64,000 nt of DNA from DASQUK01 sp963756425 (lineage in GTDB: Bacteria > Actinomycetota > Acidimicrobiia > Acidimicrobiales > VFJN01), in the NCBI GenBank assembly GCA_963756425.1, contig CAVWNW010000008.1, forward strand, positions 186,001 to 250,000, given 5' to 3'. This document shows, piece after piece, positions 34,753-44,092 of the stretch. Made by a program: the position numbers and the translations under genes. The notes below the pieces were generated by a model. The model worked only from the letters and a program-made list of their open reading frames with translations. It was not told the origin of the DNA and ran no database searches. Position 1 is the first letter of the stretch. Each line of letters begins with the position of its first letter.

Positions 34753-37700
34753 TCAGCCGGCTGTCGGTGCGCCGGATCGGACGATGGCGGCCTCGTCGGT
34801 ACCGAGGTACGAGGCCACGACCGCCGGGTGTTCCACGACCTCGGCCGGCGTGCCTTCGGCCACCATGCGCCCGAGGTCCAGTGCGATCATGCGGTCTGAT
34901 ATCGAGCTCAGCAGCGGCAGGTCATGCTCGACCACCAGGAGGCTGGCGCCGAGCTCGTCACGGACCCGCCGCAGCATGGGCGCCAGCGCTTCGGCCTCCC
35001 GCTGGGCGATGCCGCTGGACGGCTCGTCCAGCAGCAGCACGGTCGGGCCCTGCGCCAGCACACACGCGAGGTCGACGACCCGCCGCGTGCCGGTCGACAG
35101 CTCGCGCACGAACTTGTCGCGGTAGGCGCCGAGCGCCAGCAGCTCGATCAGCTCGTCGACCCGGGCGTGGACCTTCTCCTCCGAATCGCCCACGGACGGC
35201 AGGTGCAGCGTGGCCGCGATCGGGTCGCGCACCTCTACGTGCTGCTCGAGGGCGACGGCGATGGCCTCGTGGACGGTGAGCCCCGGGAACAGCCGGCCGT
35301 CCTGGAACGAACGGCCCAGGCCCCGCCAGGAGCGAACGTACGTCGGGACGTCGTGGAGGTCGACGAGCACCCCGTCGACAAGGAGCCGGATCGTCCCCGA
35401 GTCGGCCACCGTGTAGCCGGAGATGACGTCGAACAGCGTGGTCTTGCCGGCCCCGTTGGGGCCGATGAAGCCCAGGATCTCGCCCGGGCGCACGTCGAAC
35501 GACACGCCGTCGAGCGCCCGCACGCCCCCGAACCTACGCGTCACCTCGCGGACCTCGAGGACGGGAGGCCCGTCCCGAACCCCCGAGCGCTCCGCGCCGT
35601 CTGCGGCCTCGGCCTCCGGAACGGCCGCCCGCAGGAACACCGACCGCAGGAGGTCCGGCCGATTCAAGAGCTCGGTGGCCGGGCCCTCGAAGCGCACCTC
35701 GCCCTTCTCCATGAAGTAGGCACGATTGGCCACCGTCAGGGCGACGTTCACCGACTGCTCGACCAGGATCACTGTCGTGCCCTCGTCGCGCAGCGAGCGC
35801 ACCATCTCCAGGAGCTGGGTCACCACCGCCGGCGCCAGGCCGAGCGACAGCTCGTCGATCATCAGCAGCCGCGGCTTGGAGATGAACGCCATCCCCAGGG
35901 TGAGCATCTGCTGCTGCCCGCCGGAGAGGTTGCCGGCCACCTCGTGCAGGCGCTCCCGGAGGACCGGGAACATGTCCAGCACGTGCTCGGTGTCGGCCGT
36001 GACCTTGGCGCCGTCCTTCCGCCGGGTCCACGCGGCCAGGCGCAGGTTGTCGGCGACGCTGATCTGGGTGAACACCCCCTGTCCACCCGGCACCACGGCA
36101 ACGCCCCGGGCGGCCACCTCGTCGGCGGCGTGTGGGTCATGTCCCGCCCGTCGAACACCACCGCGCCGCCGCTCGCCTGCACCAACCCCGAGATGGCCTT
36201 GAGCAGCGTGGACTTACCGGCTCCGTTCGTGCCCAGCAGGGCGACGATCTCGCCCTCGTCGACCTCCAGGTTCACGCCGAAGAGCACCTGCACGTCGTCG
36301 TAGTGGACATCGATGTCCCGGCAGAGCAGCAGCTTGACCTTGCCCTGCCGGCGCAGCAGCGCCACCTCCGAGCGGGCGGCGGCCGAGCGCCACACCTGCT
36401 GGATGTCGTGCTCCACGAACATGTGCCCGGAGGCGAGGACGAAGGCACCGACCAGAAAGACCGGGACCGCGGCGATCAGGCCCCAGCGAATGCCGTACGT
36501 GTCCGCCAGGCTGCCGACGACGGGCAGGAGCAGCAGCCCGGGGAGGATCCAGAGGGTGCCCACCGCGAAGCCGAAGGCCCGCACCTTGGCCGGGACCGCG
36601 AGCGACAGCACGGCGTAGATGCCGGGGATCAGCAGGAAGAACGAACCCTCCACCACGGCGTTGGCGGCGATGGCGACGCCGAGGTTGGGTGCCGTGGCGA
36701 AGAGGAGCAAGCCCAGCGCCACCACACCCGCCACGTACGACAGGAACTGCACCACGAACCCGGGGCCGCGTGCCATAAGCCGGGTCACGATGCGGAGCCC
36801 GACCATCAGCCCGACCAACTGGGCGCCGCCCTGGATGCACGCGGTCACCAAGCCGCGGGCCCGCTCGTCGAGGTTGAAGACCTCTTCGTAGTAGAGGCCC
36901 CCGAGGGTGAGCAGGCCGACGACGGCGACGGCCAGGAACGGGAGGGCGTAATAGATGCGGCGGAGGGTCCGCACCTGCCAGACGATGCGGAACGACTCGG
37001 CCCAGGAGGGAGGCTCCTCCTCGGTGTTCACCACATCCTCCGACACGCCCATGGCCCGCCGCTCGAAGCGTCCCCGCATGGGCTCGCGGAGCCGGAAGGC
37101 CAGGATCACGAAGAAGGCGGTGACGAACGAGAAGATGATGAACGGCCAGCGCCATCCCACGGCGTAGGCGATGAGGCCGGCCGAGAGCGGCCCGATGAAC
37201 TGGCCGAGGGCGTTGGCATAGCGGTGCACCGAGTAGACGCGGGCGCGCACCGGGATGTCGTAGTAGTCGGCGATCAGCGAGTTGTGGACGGGGTCGTTGA
37301 CCGCTCGGCCGAGTCCGGAGCCGGCGCGGGCTATGCCCAGCGTCCACAGGTTGTTGGCGAGGCCGGTCAGCAGGGAGAACACGCCCCAGATGGAGGCGCC
37401 GCCGACGACGATGGGGACCCGCCGCAGGCGGTCGGCGTAGAAGCCGATGGGCAGCGCCAGGATGATCGCCCCTACCAGCGACAGGGACACGACCCACAGG
37501 ATCCCGTTGGTGTCGAGCCCGAAGTGGTCACGTATCTCCGGCAGCAGGACGCCGAAGGCGGTCCGGTCCAGCTCGTCCGCCATGTTGAGCCCGAACAGCA
37601 CCCCGAGTGGGAAGAGCGGGGCCCCGCCGGTGGTCCGCAGCTTCCAGCGCGACCACCAGCCCGCCTCGGGGCCCTGCCCGTCCCTGGACGCGCCGTCGCC

Positions 37701-37766
37701 GGAGGTGGCCGGCTCGGCACCGTTCCCGCCAGGTCCGGCGAGCGTGAGCCGGTCGTCGGCGCTCAT
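34753..37766 (-). pseudogene. MFS transporter-LivF-LivG fusion, interrupted by one frameshift
   Basis: One reading unit, ~1004 residues if a single missing base is restored. Residues ~30-450 form a 12-helix MFS transporter (LALPIGFYADRLRRVPIVVG is the MFS signature). Residues ~474-700 are a LivF-like ATPase (Walker A LLGTNGAGKSTLL; LSGGQQQMLTLGMAF; Walker B LLMIDELSLGLAP). Residues ~735-1004 are a LivG-like ATPase (FIGPNGAGKTTLF; ELSTGTRRVVDLA; VLLLDEPSSGIA). The frame changes at about 36118-36132, where MTHTPP should continue into DEVAARGVAVVPGGQGVFTQ. It overlaps the LivH-LivM stop by four bases. Whether the break is real or an assembly error is open; intact fusions would power the transporter. 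Confidence 0.82.
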
Positions 37767-40039
37767 GACCGTCCCTCGCCACGATCGCCGACCGAGGCAA
37801 TGGGCTCCGGGGTGGCCCGCTCGGCACCATCGGCCTCCTCGGCCATCTCGGCTGGTTCGGCCTGCGCGGCCATCTCGGCTTCCGCCTGCTCGGCCATCTC
37901 GCCGGCGGCGAGGAGCACCTCCTCGACGGGGGGCTCGTCGGCGGTCTCCAACGGCGCCTCGCCCTCGTCGACACGCACGTCGGCGACCAGGCTGGGCACG
38001 ACCAGATGACGGCGCTTGGCCACACGGCGCAACGCCGCGTCGCGCACGTCCGCCAGGACGCCGCCCAGGCCACTGGGGAAGATCAGCAGCACGAGCAGCA
38101 GGCCCGCGCCGGTGGCGAGGAACTGCCACTCGTTGGGCAGGAAGAAGTCGACGCTGAAGACGTACGTCGCGCCCAGCAGTGCCCCCGGCAACGACCCCAG
38201 GCCCCCGATGACGACCATGGTGAACAGCTCGAGGCTGCGCTGCGGCAGGTAAGGGTCGATGGAGAGCCCGGTCTGCTGGTGCACGTACAGCGAGCCGGCC
38301 ACGGCGGCCAGGAACCCCGAGAACGCGAACGCGGCCAACTGCGTGCGGGTGGCGTTGACCCCGTACGCCCGGGCGGCCCGTTCGTTCTCGCGGATGGCGA
38401 TCAGGACCCGGCCGGTGCGCGACCGCCGCAGCCCCACCACCATGACCAGCGCCAGGGCCAGCACCGCCAGCGAGGCGTAGAACATGGCCGTCTCGCTGGT
38501 CAGCTCGATCCCGAGGATGGTGCCGCGGTCGATGCGCCGGCCCGGCAGCCAGTCGGGGAAGATGGTGCGGTTGAGCACGTATTGCGAGACGAACAGCCCG
38601 AAGGCCAACGTGCTCACGGCGAGCGTCAGCCCGCCCCGCCGCAGGGCCGGATAGCCCACCACCACGGCCGCGACGGCCCCCACGAGGCCGGCGAGCGCGC
38701 CAGCCAGCGCCAGGTCCCAGCCGCGGTGATCGGTCAGCGCCCCGGCGACGGCCGCACCGATGCCCACGAACGCCATCTGCCCCAGGCTCACCTGGCCGGC
38801 CCAGCCGGTCAGCACGACCAGAGATGCGGCCACGATGCCGAAGATGAGGATGATCGTGGCGAGGTTGATGCGGCTGGTCGACAACCACGCCGGCAGCGTC
38901 AACACGAAGAGCCCCAGCCCGACCGCCAGCAGCGCCCGCGTCCCCACCACCTCGGGCAGGCGGCGCAGCTCCCGCGGGATGGGGCGGATCTCCCGCGTCG
39001 CCTGCCAGGTGGCGGAGGCGTCGGTGTCGACCCGGGACGTGGTGCGGCTGCGGCGCGTCAGCAGCAGCCCGGCGAGAACGATCCCGAACAGGACGGCGTC
39101 GTTGTAGGCGGGACGGTTGCCGGCCTGGAAGGTCATGGCCTGGTCGACGATCCCCAGCCCGATGGCGGCGGCGGCAATGGTGGTGAAGCGCTCGAACCGG
39201 CCGAACACCGCAGCCGCCAGGGCCTGCACCAGGAACGTGGGCGGCAGGACCTCGCCGATCGGTAGGCCCACTGCGCCCGCCCGCAGGAACATGCCCAGGA
39301 AGGCCAGCACCGAGGCCACGACCCAGACCACGGTGTGCAACCGCTTCACGGGGATGCCCAGCGTGAAGGCGCGGTCGGCCCGCTCGGCCGACCCCAGGAT
39401 GGCGACACCCACCCGCGAGCGCTGGAGGAACAGCGCCATGGCCACCAGGCAGACGGGCACCACGATCATCGTGAGCACGTCGTTGGCGTTGAAGTTGGTG
39501 CCACCGATCTCGAAGTTGGCCTCGAACGGCGGGGCCAACCGGGTGCCGAACGACTGGTCGCCGAAGGCGCGCGGCAGGAACAGACCCGCCCCCGCGAGCA
39601 GCTGGGCGAGGCCGATCGTGGCGACGGTGAGGACGAGGCGGGGCGCCGAGAAGAACCGGCGGATGATGAGGGTCTCCACCAGCACGCCCAGGACCAGCGC
39701 CGCCGCGAACCCGGCGATCAACCCAATCCAGTAGTTCCAGTTCCAGGCCACCACCAACATCACCGCGAGGGTCGCCGGCACCGCCCCGAGGTCACCCTGC
39801 GCGAAGTTGATGATCCGGTTGGCCCGGTAGATCAGCGCGATCCCCAACGCGATGAGGGCGATCCGGCTGCCGAACAGCGCACCGTTGACGACGACGCCGA
39901 GCGGGGCGGGGAAGGCAACCCGCTGCAGCACGACCAGCGCGGCCAACGGGGCCAGGAACGCAAGCCGTTGCCCCACCTCCGAGAGCTCGAGGCGCCTGGC
40001 TGGTGGTTTGGTCGTGCTGTCGACGGCGGCGGACGTCAT
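37763..40039 (-). CDS. LivH-LivM fusion permease
   Basis: A 758-residue fusion of two branched-chain amino-acid-type permeases. The LivH half (~1-340) has IALGIALIYRANRIINFAQG and ALAAAVFGRFERF. The LivM half (~390-690) has VVLTGWAGQVSLGQMAFVGI, IRENERAARAYGVNATRT and FTMVVIGGLGSLPGALLGA. A highly acidic Ala/Glu tail follows (ending ATPEPIASVGDRGEGRS). GAGGAG precedes the ATG. It follows the TetR gene by 11 bases and precedes the MFS-ATPase gene with an overlap. One polypeptide thus makes the whole transmembrane channel. Confidence 0.92.
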   Translation of the reverse strand: MTSAAVDSTTKPPARRLELSEVGQRLAFLAPLAALVVLQRVAFPAPLGVVVNGALFGSRIALIALGIALIYRANRIINFAQGDLGAVPATLAVMLVVAWNWNYWIGLIAGFAAALVLGVLVETLIIRRFFSAPRLVLTVATIGLAQLLAGAGLFLPRAFGDQSFGTRLAPPFEANFEIGGTNFNANDVLTMIVVPVCLVAMALFLQRSRVGVAILGSAERADRAFTLGIPVKRLHTVVWVVASVLAFLGMFLRAGAVGLPIGEVLPPTFLVQALAAAVFGRFERFTTIAAAAIGLGIVDQAMTFQAGNRPAYNDAVLFGIVLAGLLLTRRSRTTSRVDTDASATWQATREIRPIPRELRRLPEVVGTRALLAVGLGLFVLTLPAWLSTSRINLATIILIFGIVAASLVVLTGWAGQVSLGQMAFVGIGAAVAGALTDHRGWDLALAGALAGLVGAVAAVVVGYPALRRGGLTLAVSTLAFGLFVSQYVLNRTIFPDWLPGRRIDRGTILGIELTSETAMFYASLAVLALALVMVVGLRRSRTGRVLIAIRENERAARAYGVNATRTQLAAFAFSGFLAAVAGSLYVHQQTGLSIDPYLPQRSLELFTMVVIGGLGSLPGALLGATYVFSVDFFLPNEWQFLATGAGLLLVLLIFPSGLGGVLADVRDAALRRVAKRRHLVVPSLVADVRVDEGEAPLETADEPPVEEVLLAAGEMAEQAEAEMAAQAEPAEMAEEADGAERATPEPIASVGDRGEGRS

Positions 40040-40050
40040 CGCACTCCTCG

Positions 40051-40716
40051 TCAGGTAACCGGTGATCCGCTGAGCCCGCTCGATCCCGCCTTCCACGCAC
40101 CGCCCCACCCGTCCAGCAGGGCGAGCACCATGGTCTGCATCTGTTCCCCTGCCTCGTCCGCCGTCAGCCCCTGGTAGCGGCGCATCACGTCCCACGACGT
40201 GGATCCGAGGGTCAGCGCCAACGCCTGCCGCAACCGCGCGCCGTCCGTGCCCTCCGCAGCGATCTCCGTGGCGAACACGTTGTCGATCTCGGCGCGCGCC
40301 GCCTTGCGGCCGGCCTCGAGGGCGCGCTGAAGCGCGGGCGAGAACGGCTCCTGGACGAGAGCAGCGCGGCGCACGCCGCTCCCGGCCTCGTAGAGCGTCC
40401 GCCGGTTGGCCACCAGCGCCGCCACCCGGCGACCGAGCGGGCCGTCGGTCGGGACCGGGCGGGCCAGGGAGATCAGGTACTCGCCGTGGCGAACGGCCGC
40501 CGCGACCAGCAGCGACTCCACATCGTCGAAGTGCACGTAGATCGACCGCAGCGACACGCCGGCCTCGGCGGCGATCTCGCGGGCGGTGGGCCGCAGGTTC
40601 CCCTTCTCGTTGAGCGCCAGCAGTGCGTCTACGACGGTGATGCGGGTACGGGCGGCCCGGCTGGCTCGACCGTCGCCACCCGCCGACTCGGTCGATGTGA
40701 CCGTCGTCTCAGCCAT
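40051..40716 (-). CDS. TetR family regulator of the Liv-like operon
   Basis: A 221-residue TetR-type repressor. The helix-turn-helix reads RPTAREIAAEAGVSLRSIYV and it has a C-terminal ligand-binding domain. It is the first gene of the transporter operon, so it probably represses the operon in response to an acyl-CoA or amino-acid-like ligand. The start codon lies seven bases after the -10 hexamer TACCGT, with a TTGCAC -35 box 18 bases away, so the mRNA is probably leaderless. Phased 8-base repeats in the upstream DNA are candidate operators. Confidence 0.92.
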   Translation of the reverse strand: MAETTVTSTESAGGDGRASRAARTRITVVDALLALNEKGNLRPTAREIAAEAGVSLRSIYVHFDDVESLLVAAAVRHGEYLISLARPVPTDGPLGRRVAALVANRRTLYEAGSGVRRAALVQEPFSPALQRALEAGRKAARAEIDNVFATEIAAEGTDGARLRQALALTLGSTSWDVMRRYQGLTADEAGEQMQTMVLALLDGWGGAWKAGSSGLSGSPVT

Positions 40717-40723
40717 CGGCCGG

Positions 40724-40773
40724 ACGGTAGGGGTTATTTCACGACCTGTGCAACACGTGTCATCAACGTGTCA
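40724..40773 (-). promoter_or_regulatory. Promoter and candidate TetR operator of the Liv-like operon
   Basis: On the minus strand TTGCAC (40753-40748), an 18-base spacer and TACCGT (40729-40724) make a clear promoter. Just upstream, ACGTGTCA (plus-strand reading) occurs at 40755-40762 and again at 40766-40773, 11 bases apart, i.e. one helical turn. Such spacing suits a dimeric TetR protein. Confidence 0.6.
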
Positions 40774-41766
40774 CGTGCCGTCACCGCCCCTGTCGGCGGT
40801 CCGGGGATGGGCGTCGAAGAAGTCGAGGATCGCGTCGGTGGCGGGATACGCCTGGCCCCCGCCACCCGCCGGCCGTACGGGGTGGCCGGGCCAGTCGTGG
40901 GTGCCGCCGACGATCGTGTACAGCACGACCTCGCTGCCGCCCGCACAGCCCACGAACGTATCCGTCTCCACACCCACGGCCGGCTCGTCCTCGGTCGCCG
41001 GGCGGTCGCAGCCGTAGGCGTCGGCGTACTGCTGCAGGGTCTGGAGCACGGGAGGAATGCCGGTCGCTCCCCCGCCGACCGAGCCCCCGTCGTAGGGCAC
41101 CAGCGGATCCGCCGTGCCGTGGAACGCGATCACCGACGGGCTCGCGCGGTCCGCCGGACACGTCGTGGGGATGAACGCCGCCACCATCGCCACGGCTGCG
41201 AAGCGATACGGCGCGCGACATTGGAGGAAGCCCGCGAAGGCCGAGCCGGCCGAGTGACCCGCCGCGTAGATGCGGTCGGCGTCGATGCACAACCGCTCGC
41301 TCAGGTCGGCCACGAGGGCGTCGACGAACCCGAAATCGTCGGCCCGGGCCGGGTTACCGAAGTAGTTCCAGTCGCGGGGCTCGCCCAGCGCATCCGGCGT
41401 GACCACGACGTAGCCGCGGGCGGTGCCCTTCTCGGCCATCGAGGTGTTGGCGCTGTGGCCTTCCTTGCTGCCCGCGAAGCCGTGAAAGCTGAACACCAGC
41501 GGGTATGCGGTCGTGCCGTCGTAGCCGTCAGGCAACGCCAGCAGGTAGGCACGCTCCTCGTCCCCGAACTTGAAGGTCTGCGGTGCGGCGGTCGCCACTG
41601 CCGGACGCGGCGGATCGCAGTCAGCTGCGGTCGCACCAGCATCGGTGGCGCCATCGGGCCCACCGGCATTCCCGGCACCGGCCCCGCTGTCGGAGCTGCA
41701 CGCCACGAGAGCGAGCGCGGCGACCAGCACGGTCGCCGCGACGATCCCGGACCCTCTACGCCTCAT
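40771..41766 (-). CDS. lpqC: Secreted PHB-depolymerase-like esterase lipoprotein
   Basis: A 331-residue lipoprotein of the PHB depolymerase / LpqC (esterase) family. The signal peptide ends in the lipobox LALVAC (Cys23) followed by a Gly/Ala/Ser-rich linker. LVFSFHGFAGSKEGHSANTS is the oxyanion region; the nucleophile is in IYAAGHSAGSAFAGFLQC; a late GGTHDWPGHPV holds the histidine. It should act at the cell surface on an ester. TATCGT (41781-41776) precedes the ATG by nine bases. It is upstream of, and in the same direction as, the TetR-led operon. The name is by family resemblance. Confidence 0.85.
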   Translation of the reverse strand: MRRRGSGIVAATVLVAALALVACSSDSGAGAGNAGGPDGATDAGATAADCDPPRPAVATAAPQTFKFGDEERAYLLALPDGYDGTTAYPLVFSFHGFAGSKEGHSANTSMAEKGTARGYVVVTPDALGEPRDWNYFGNPARADDFGFVDALVADLSERLCIDADRIYAAGHSAGSAFAGFLQCRAPYRFAAVAMVAAFIPTTCPADRASPSVIAFHGTADPLVPYDGGSVGGGATGIPPVLQTLQQYADAYGCDRPATEDEPAVGVETDTFVGCAGGSEVVLYTIVGGTHDWPGHPVRPAGGGGQAYPATDAILDFFDAHPRTADRGGDGT

Positions 41767-42096
41767 CGGCGCGACACGATAGGCAGGGCCGCGACCGTGC
41801 TGGCGTTCGATGACGACCGGCAATTGGATGGAGGAGGCGGCGGCGTTCCCCCGGTCAGCGTTCGCTGTCTCCGCCGCCGCGCCTCCTCCGGCGCTCTCGC
41901 AATACCCGCTGGCGGGCCCTTCTACCCCCCGGGTTGCCGGATTGTCGCATCTTCACGCCCTGGAACATGCACGGATAGGTACGTCTTCTCGGCGCACCGT
42001 TGTCAGCGTTGCCTGGAGGCCGAGCTGTGAGGCATGGGCTCACGCTGCAATTCCCGTACGGTTCGGTGCCCACGTGCGGGCCTTTCCGCTCGGCCT
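41767..42096. other. Intergenic gap with a strong G/C-rich hairpin
   Basis: 330 bases without a plausible gene, between the lipoprotein gene and IclR, both on the minus strand. It holds a promoter-like TATCGT near the lipoprotein start and a large near-perfect inverted repeat (41830-41845 with 41872-41889; the arms differ by two inserted bases). Further short palindromes (CCCGCTGGCGGG) follow. Nothing else is recognised; it could be the transcription terminator of IclR or a small RNA. Confidence 0.5.
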
Positions 42097-42888
42097 CTAC
42101 CGAGCGAGCAGGGGCCCGACCGTCAGGCTCGTCGCGACGATCGCATCGGCGACCGACGCTAGGACATCATCGGGCAGGCGCATCGCCGGCCCCTGCACGG
42201 CCACCGCGGCAATGGCCGACCCGGCGGCGTCCAGCACCGGCGCGGCGACGGCGCGGACGCCGGCGTTGCGCTCCTCGTCGTTGATCGCCCAGCCTCGCTC
42301 GCGGGTCCGTTGGACCTCGTCGGCGAGTCGGTCACGGCGGGTGATCGTTTGTTCCGTGAATCGCGTGAGGCGTGGCAGGCCACTCAGGACATCGACCTCG
42401 GCCCCCGGCGGGGGCGGGGCGAAGGCCAGCAGGCACTTGCCCATGGCCGACGTGTGGATCGCGACCCGGCTACCCGCCAGTTGGTCGAAGCGGAGCGGTT
42501 GGGGCGAGGGCACCGCGAGCACGACGAGGACCTCGCCTCCCGCGCGGATCCCGAGGTTCACGGACTCGCCCGTGACCTCGGACAGCGACTCCAGCGCCGG
42601 CAGCGCGCGGGCATAGCCCAGCTGTTCCTCGGCTCGCCTGCCCAACACGACAGCCAGGGGACCGAGCTGGTAGCGCTCGCTGCGGGGATCCTGCATCAAG
42701 AGGCCACCGGCGCAGAGCGCACGGGTCAGGCGATGGGCGGTGCTGACGGTCAGCCCGGTCGCGCCGGCGATCTCGCTCACGCCCAGGTTGCGGTCGGCGT
42801 GCTCGAAGCAGCGCAGCACGGCGAGCGCACGCTCCACCGACTGCGCGCCCGACCTGGCGTCGGCACGCCCATTGCTGCGTGGTGCCAT
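42097..42888 (-). CDS. IclR family transcriptional regulator
   Basis: A 263-residue IclR-type regulator. The winged helix-turn-helix is LGVSEIAGATGLTVSTAHRL, followed by the effector-binding GAF-like domain with ESVNLGIRAGGEVLVVLAVP and IHTSAMGKCLLAF. ATG 42888 is the best start. It is divergent from an ABC importer; an operator-like repeat lies in the 100-base gap. It probably controls the importer and responds to a small organic ligand. Confidence 0.92.
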   Translation of the reverse strand: MAPRSNGRADARSGAQSVERALAVLRCFEHADRNLGVSEIAGATGLTVSTAHRLTRALCAGGLLMQDPRSERYQLGPLAVVLGRRAEEQLGYARALPALESLSEVTGESVNLGIRAGGEVLVVLAVPSPQPLRFDQLAGSRVAIHTSAMGKCLLAFAPPPPGAEVDVLSGLPRLTRFTEQTITRRDRLADEVQRTRERGWAINDEERNAGVRAVAAPVLDAAGSAIAAVAVQGPAMRLPDDVLASVADAIVATSLTVGPLLAR

Positions 42889-42951
42889 CGCCGCATGATC
42901 GCACGCACACGGGCCACGGGCCGTTGCGAGCTCGGCCGCGGCATCTCGACC

Positions 42952-42980
42952 TTGCGGGAGAAGATCCCGACATGTAGAAA
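42952..42980 (+). promoter_or_regulatory. Promoter and candidate IclR operator for the importer genes
   Basis: TTGCGG (42952-42957), a 17-base spacer and TAGAAA (42975-42980) lie eight bases before the start codon. The inverted repeat CGGGA-GAAGA-TCCCG (42955-42969) overlaps the -35 box and spacer, where a regulator would block initiation. Confidence 0.5.
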
Positions 42981-42988
42981 ACTCGATT

Positions 42989-44092
42989 ATGTCCATCAGA
43001 TTTACCGCAAAACCGCGCCGGCGAAACTGGGCGCGTTGGCTCTCCGTGCTCGTGGCCCTCGGCCTGCTGGCCGCCGCCTGTGGCGACGACGATGACGCAG
43101 CCAGTTCCGGAGACGGCTCCGAGCAGGCGAGCAGCGCCGATGCCGAGCCCAGCGGGACCCTACGGCTCGGCTACTTCCCCAACGTCACCCACGCCCCGGC
43201 GATCATCGGCGTGCAGGAGGGCATCTTCGAGGACGCGTTGGGTGGTGGCGTCGACCTCCAGCTGCAGACGTTCAACGCCGGCGGCGAGGCGATCGAAGCA
43301 CTGATCGGCGGCTCCATCGACGCCACCTTCATCGGCCCAAACCCGGCCATCAACGGCTACAGCCAGTCGGACGACCTCCTGCGGATCGTCGCCGGCACGA
43401 CGTCGGGCGGGGCGTCGCTGGTGGTCCGCGACGGCATCGACTCGCCCGAGGATCTCGAGCGGACCACGCTGGCGACACCCGCGCTCGGCAACACCCAGGA
43501 CGTGGCCCTGCGGGCCTGGTTGACGGAGGAGGGCTACGAGACGGACCAGACCGGTGGGGGTGAGGTCTCGGTCACCCCGCAGGAGAACCCCGACACCCTG
43601 ACCGCCTTCCAGGACGGGTCCATCGACGGAGCCTGGCTGCCCGAACCCTGGGCCACCCGTCTCGTGCAGGAGGGCGGCGGCCATGTACTCGTAGACGAGG
43701 CCGAGCTCTGGCCGGACGGGCAGTTCGTCACCACCCAGCTGATCGTGGCGAAGAGCTACCTGGACGACCATCCCGAGAACGTCCGGGCGCTGATCAGCGG
43801 CCTGCTGGACGCTATCGACGCCGCCAACAGCAACGCGGCCGAGGCACAGACGGTCACCAACGACGGCATCGAGGCCGACACCACCAACCGCTTGCCCGAC
43901 GAGACCATCACGGCCGCGTGGGAGAACCTCACGTTCACTCCGGACCCGATCGCCTCGTCGCTCGAGAAGTCCAAGGACGACGCGGTGGAGGCCGGGCTGC
44001 TGGACGACGTCGACCTCGACGGCATCTACGACCTGACCATCCTGAACGAGCTACTCCAGGAGCGCGGTGAACAGGAGGTCGCCGGCCTGTGA
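42989..44092 (+). CDS. ABC substrate-binding lipoprotein, nitrate/sulfonate/taurine type
   Basis: A 367-residue lipoprotein (lipobox LLAAAC, Cys31) of the SsuA/TauA/ThiY-like class. After an Asp/Ser-rich linker it has GTLRLGYFPNVTHAPAIIGV, IEALIGGSIDATFIGPNPAI and TLATPALGNTQDVALRAWLT. ENPDTLTAFQDGSIDGAWLP completes the type. The ligand may be an alkane sulfonate, taurine or a nitrile/amide-like compound. It is the first gene of a three-gene importer and is divergent from an IclR regulator; the ATP-binding gene overlaps it by four bases. Confidence 0.92.
   Translation: MSIRFTAKPRRRNWARWLSVLVALGLLAAACGDDDDAASSGDGSEQASSADAEPSGTLRLGYFPNVTHAPAIIGVQEGIFEDALGGGVDLQLQTFNAGGEAIEALIGGSIDATFIGPNPAINGYSQSDDLLRIVAGTTSGGASLVVRDGIDSPEDLERTTLATPALGNTQDVALRAWLTEEGYETDQTGGGEVSVTPQENPDTLTAFQDGSIDGAWLPEPWATRLVQEGGGHVLVDEAELWPDGQFVTTQLIVAKSYLDDHPENVRALISGLLDAIDAANSNAAEAQTVTNDGIEADTTNRLPDETITAAWENLTFTPDPIASSLEKSKDDAVEAGLLDDVDLDGIYDLTILNELLQERGEQEVAGL

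Noticed and set aside
36118..36132. Programmed ribosomal frameshift as the explanation of the LivF break
   Set aside because: No slippery heptamer or downstream pseudoknot was recognised; a deletion or assembly error is simpler.
35862..38888. 1008-codon minus-strand frame starting inside the LivH-LivM gene
   Set aside because: Only residues from the MFS start (37766) onward are real, and the final part after the frameshift is shadow sequence.
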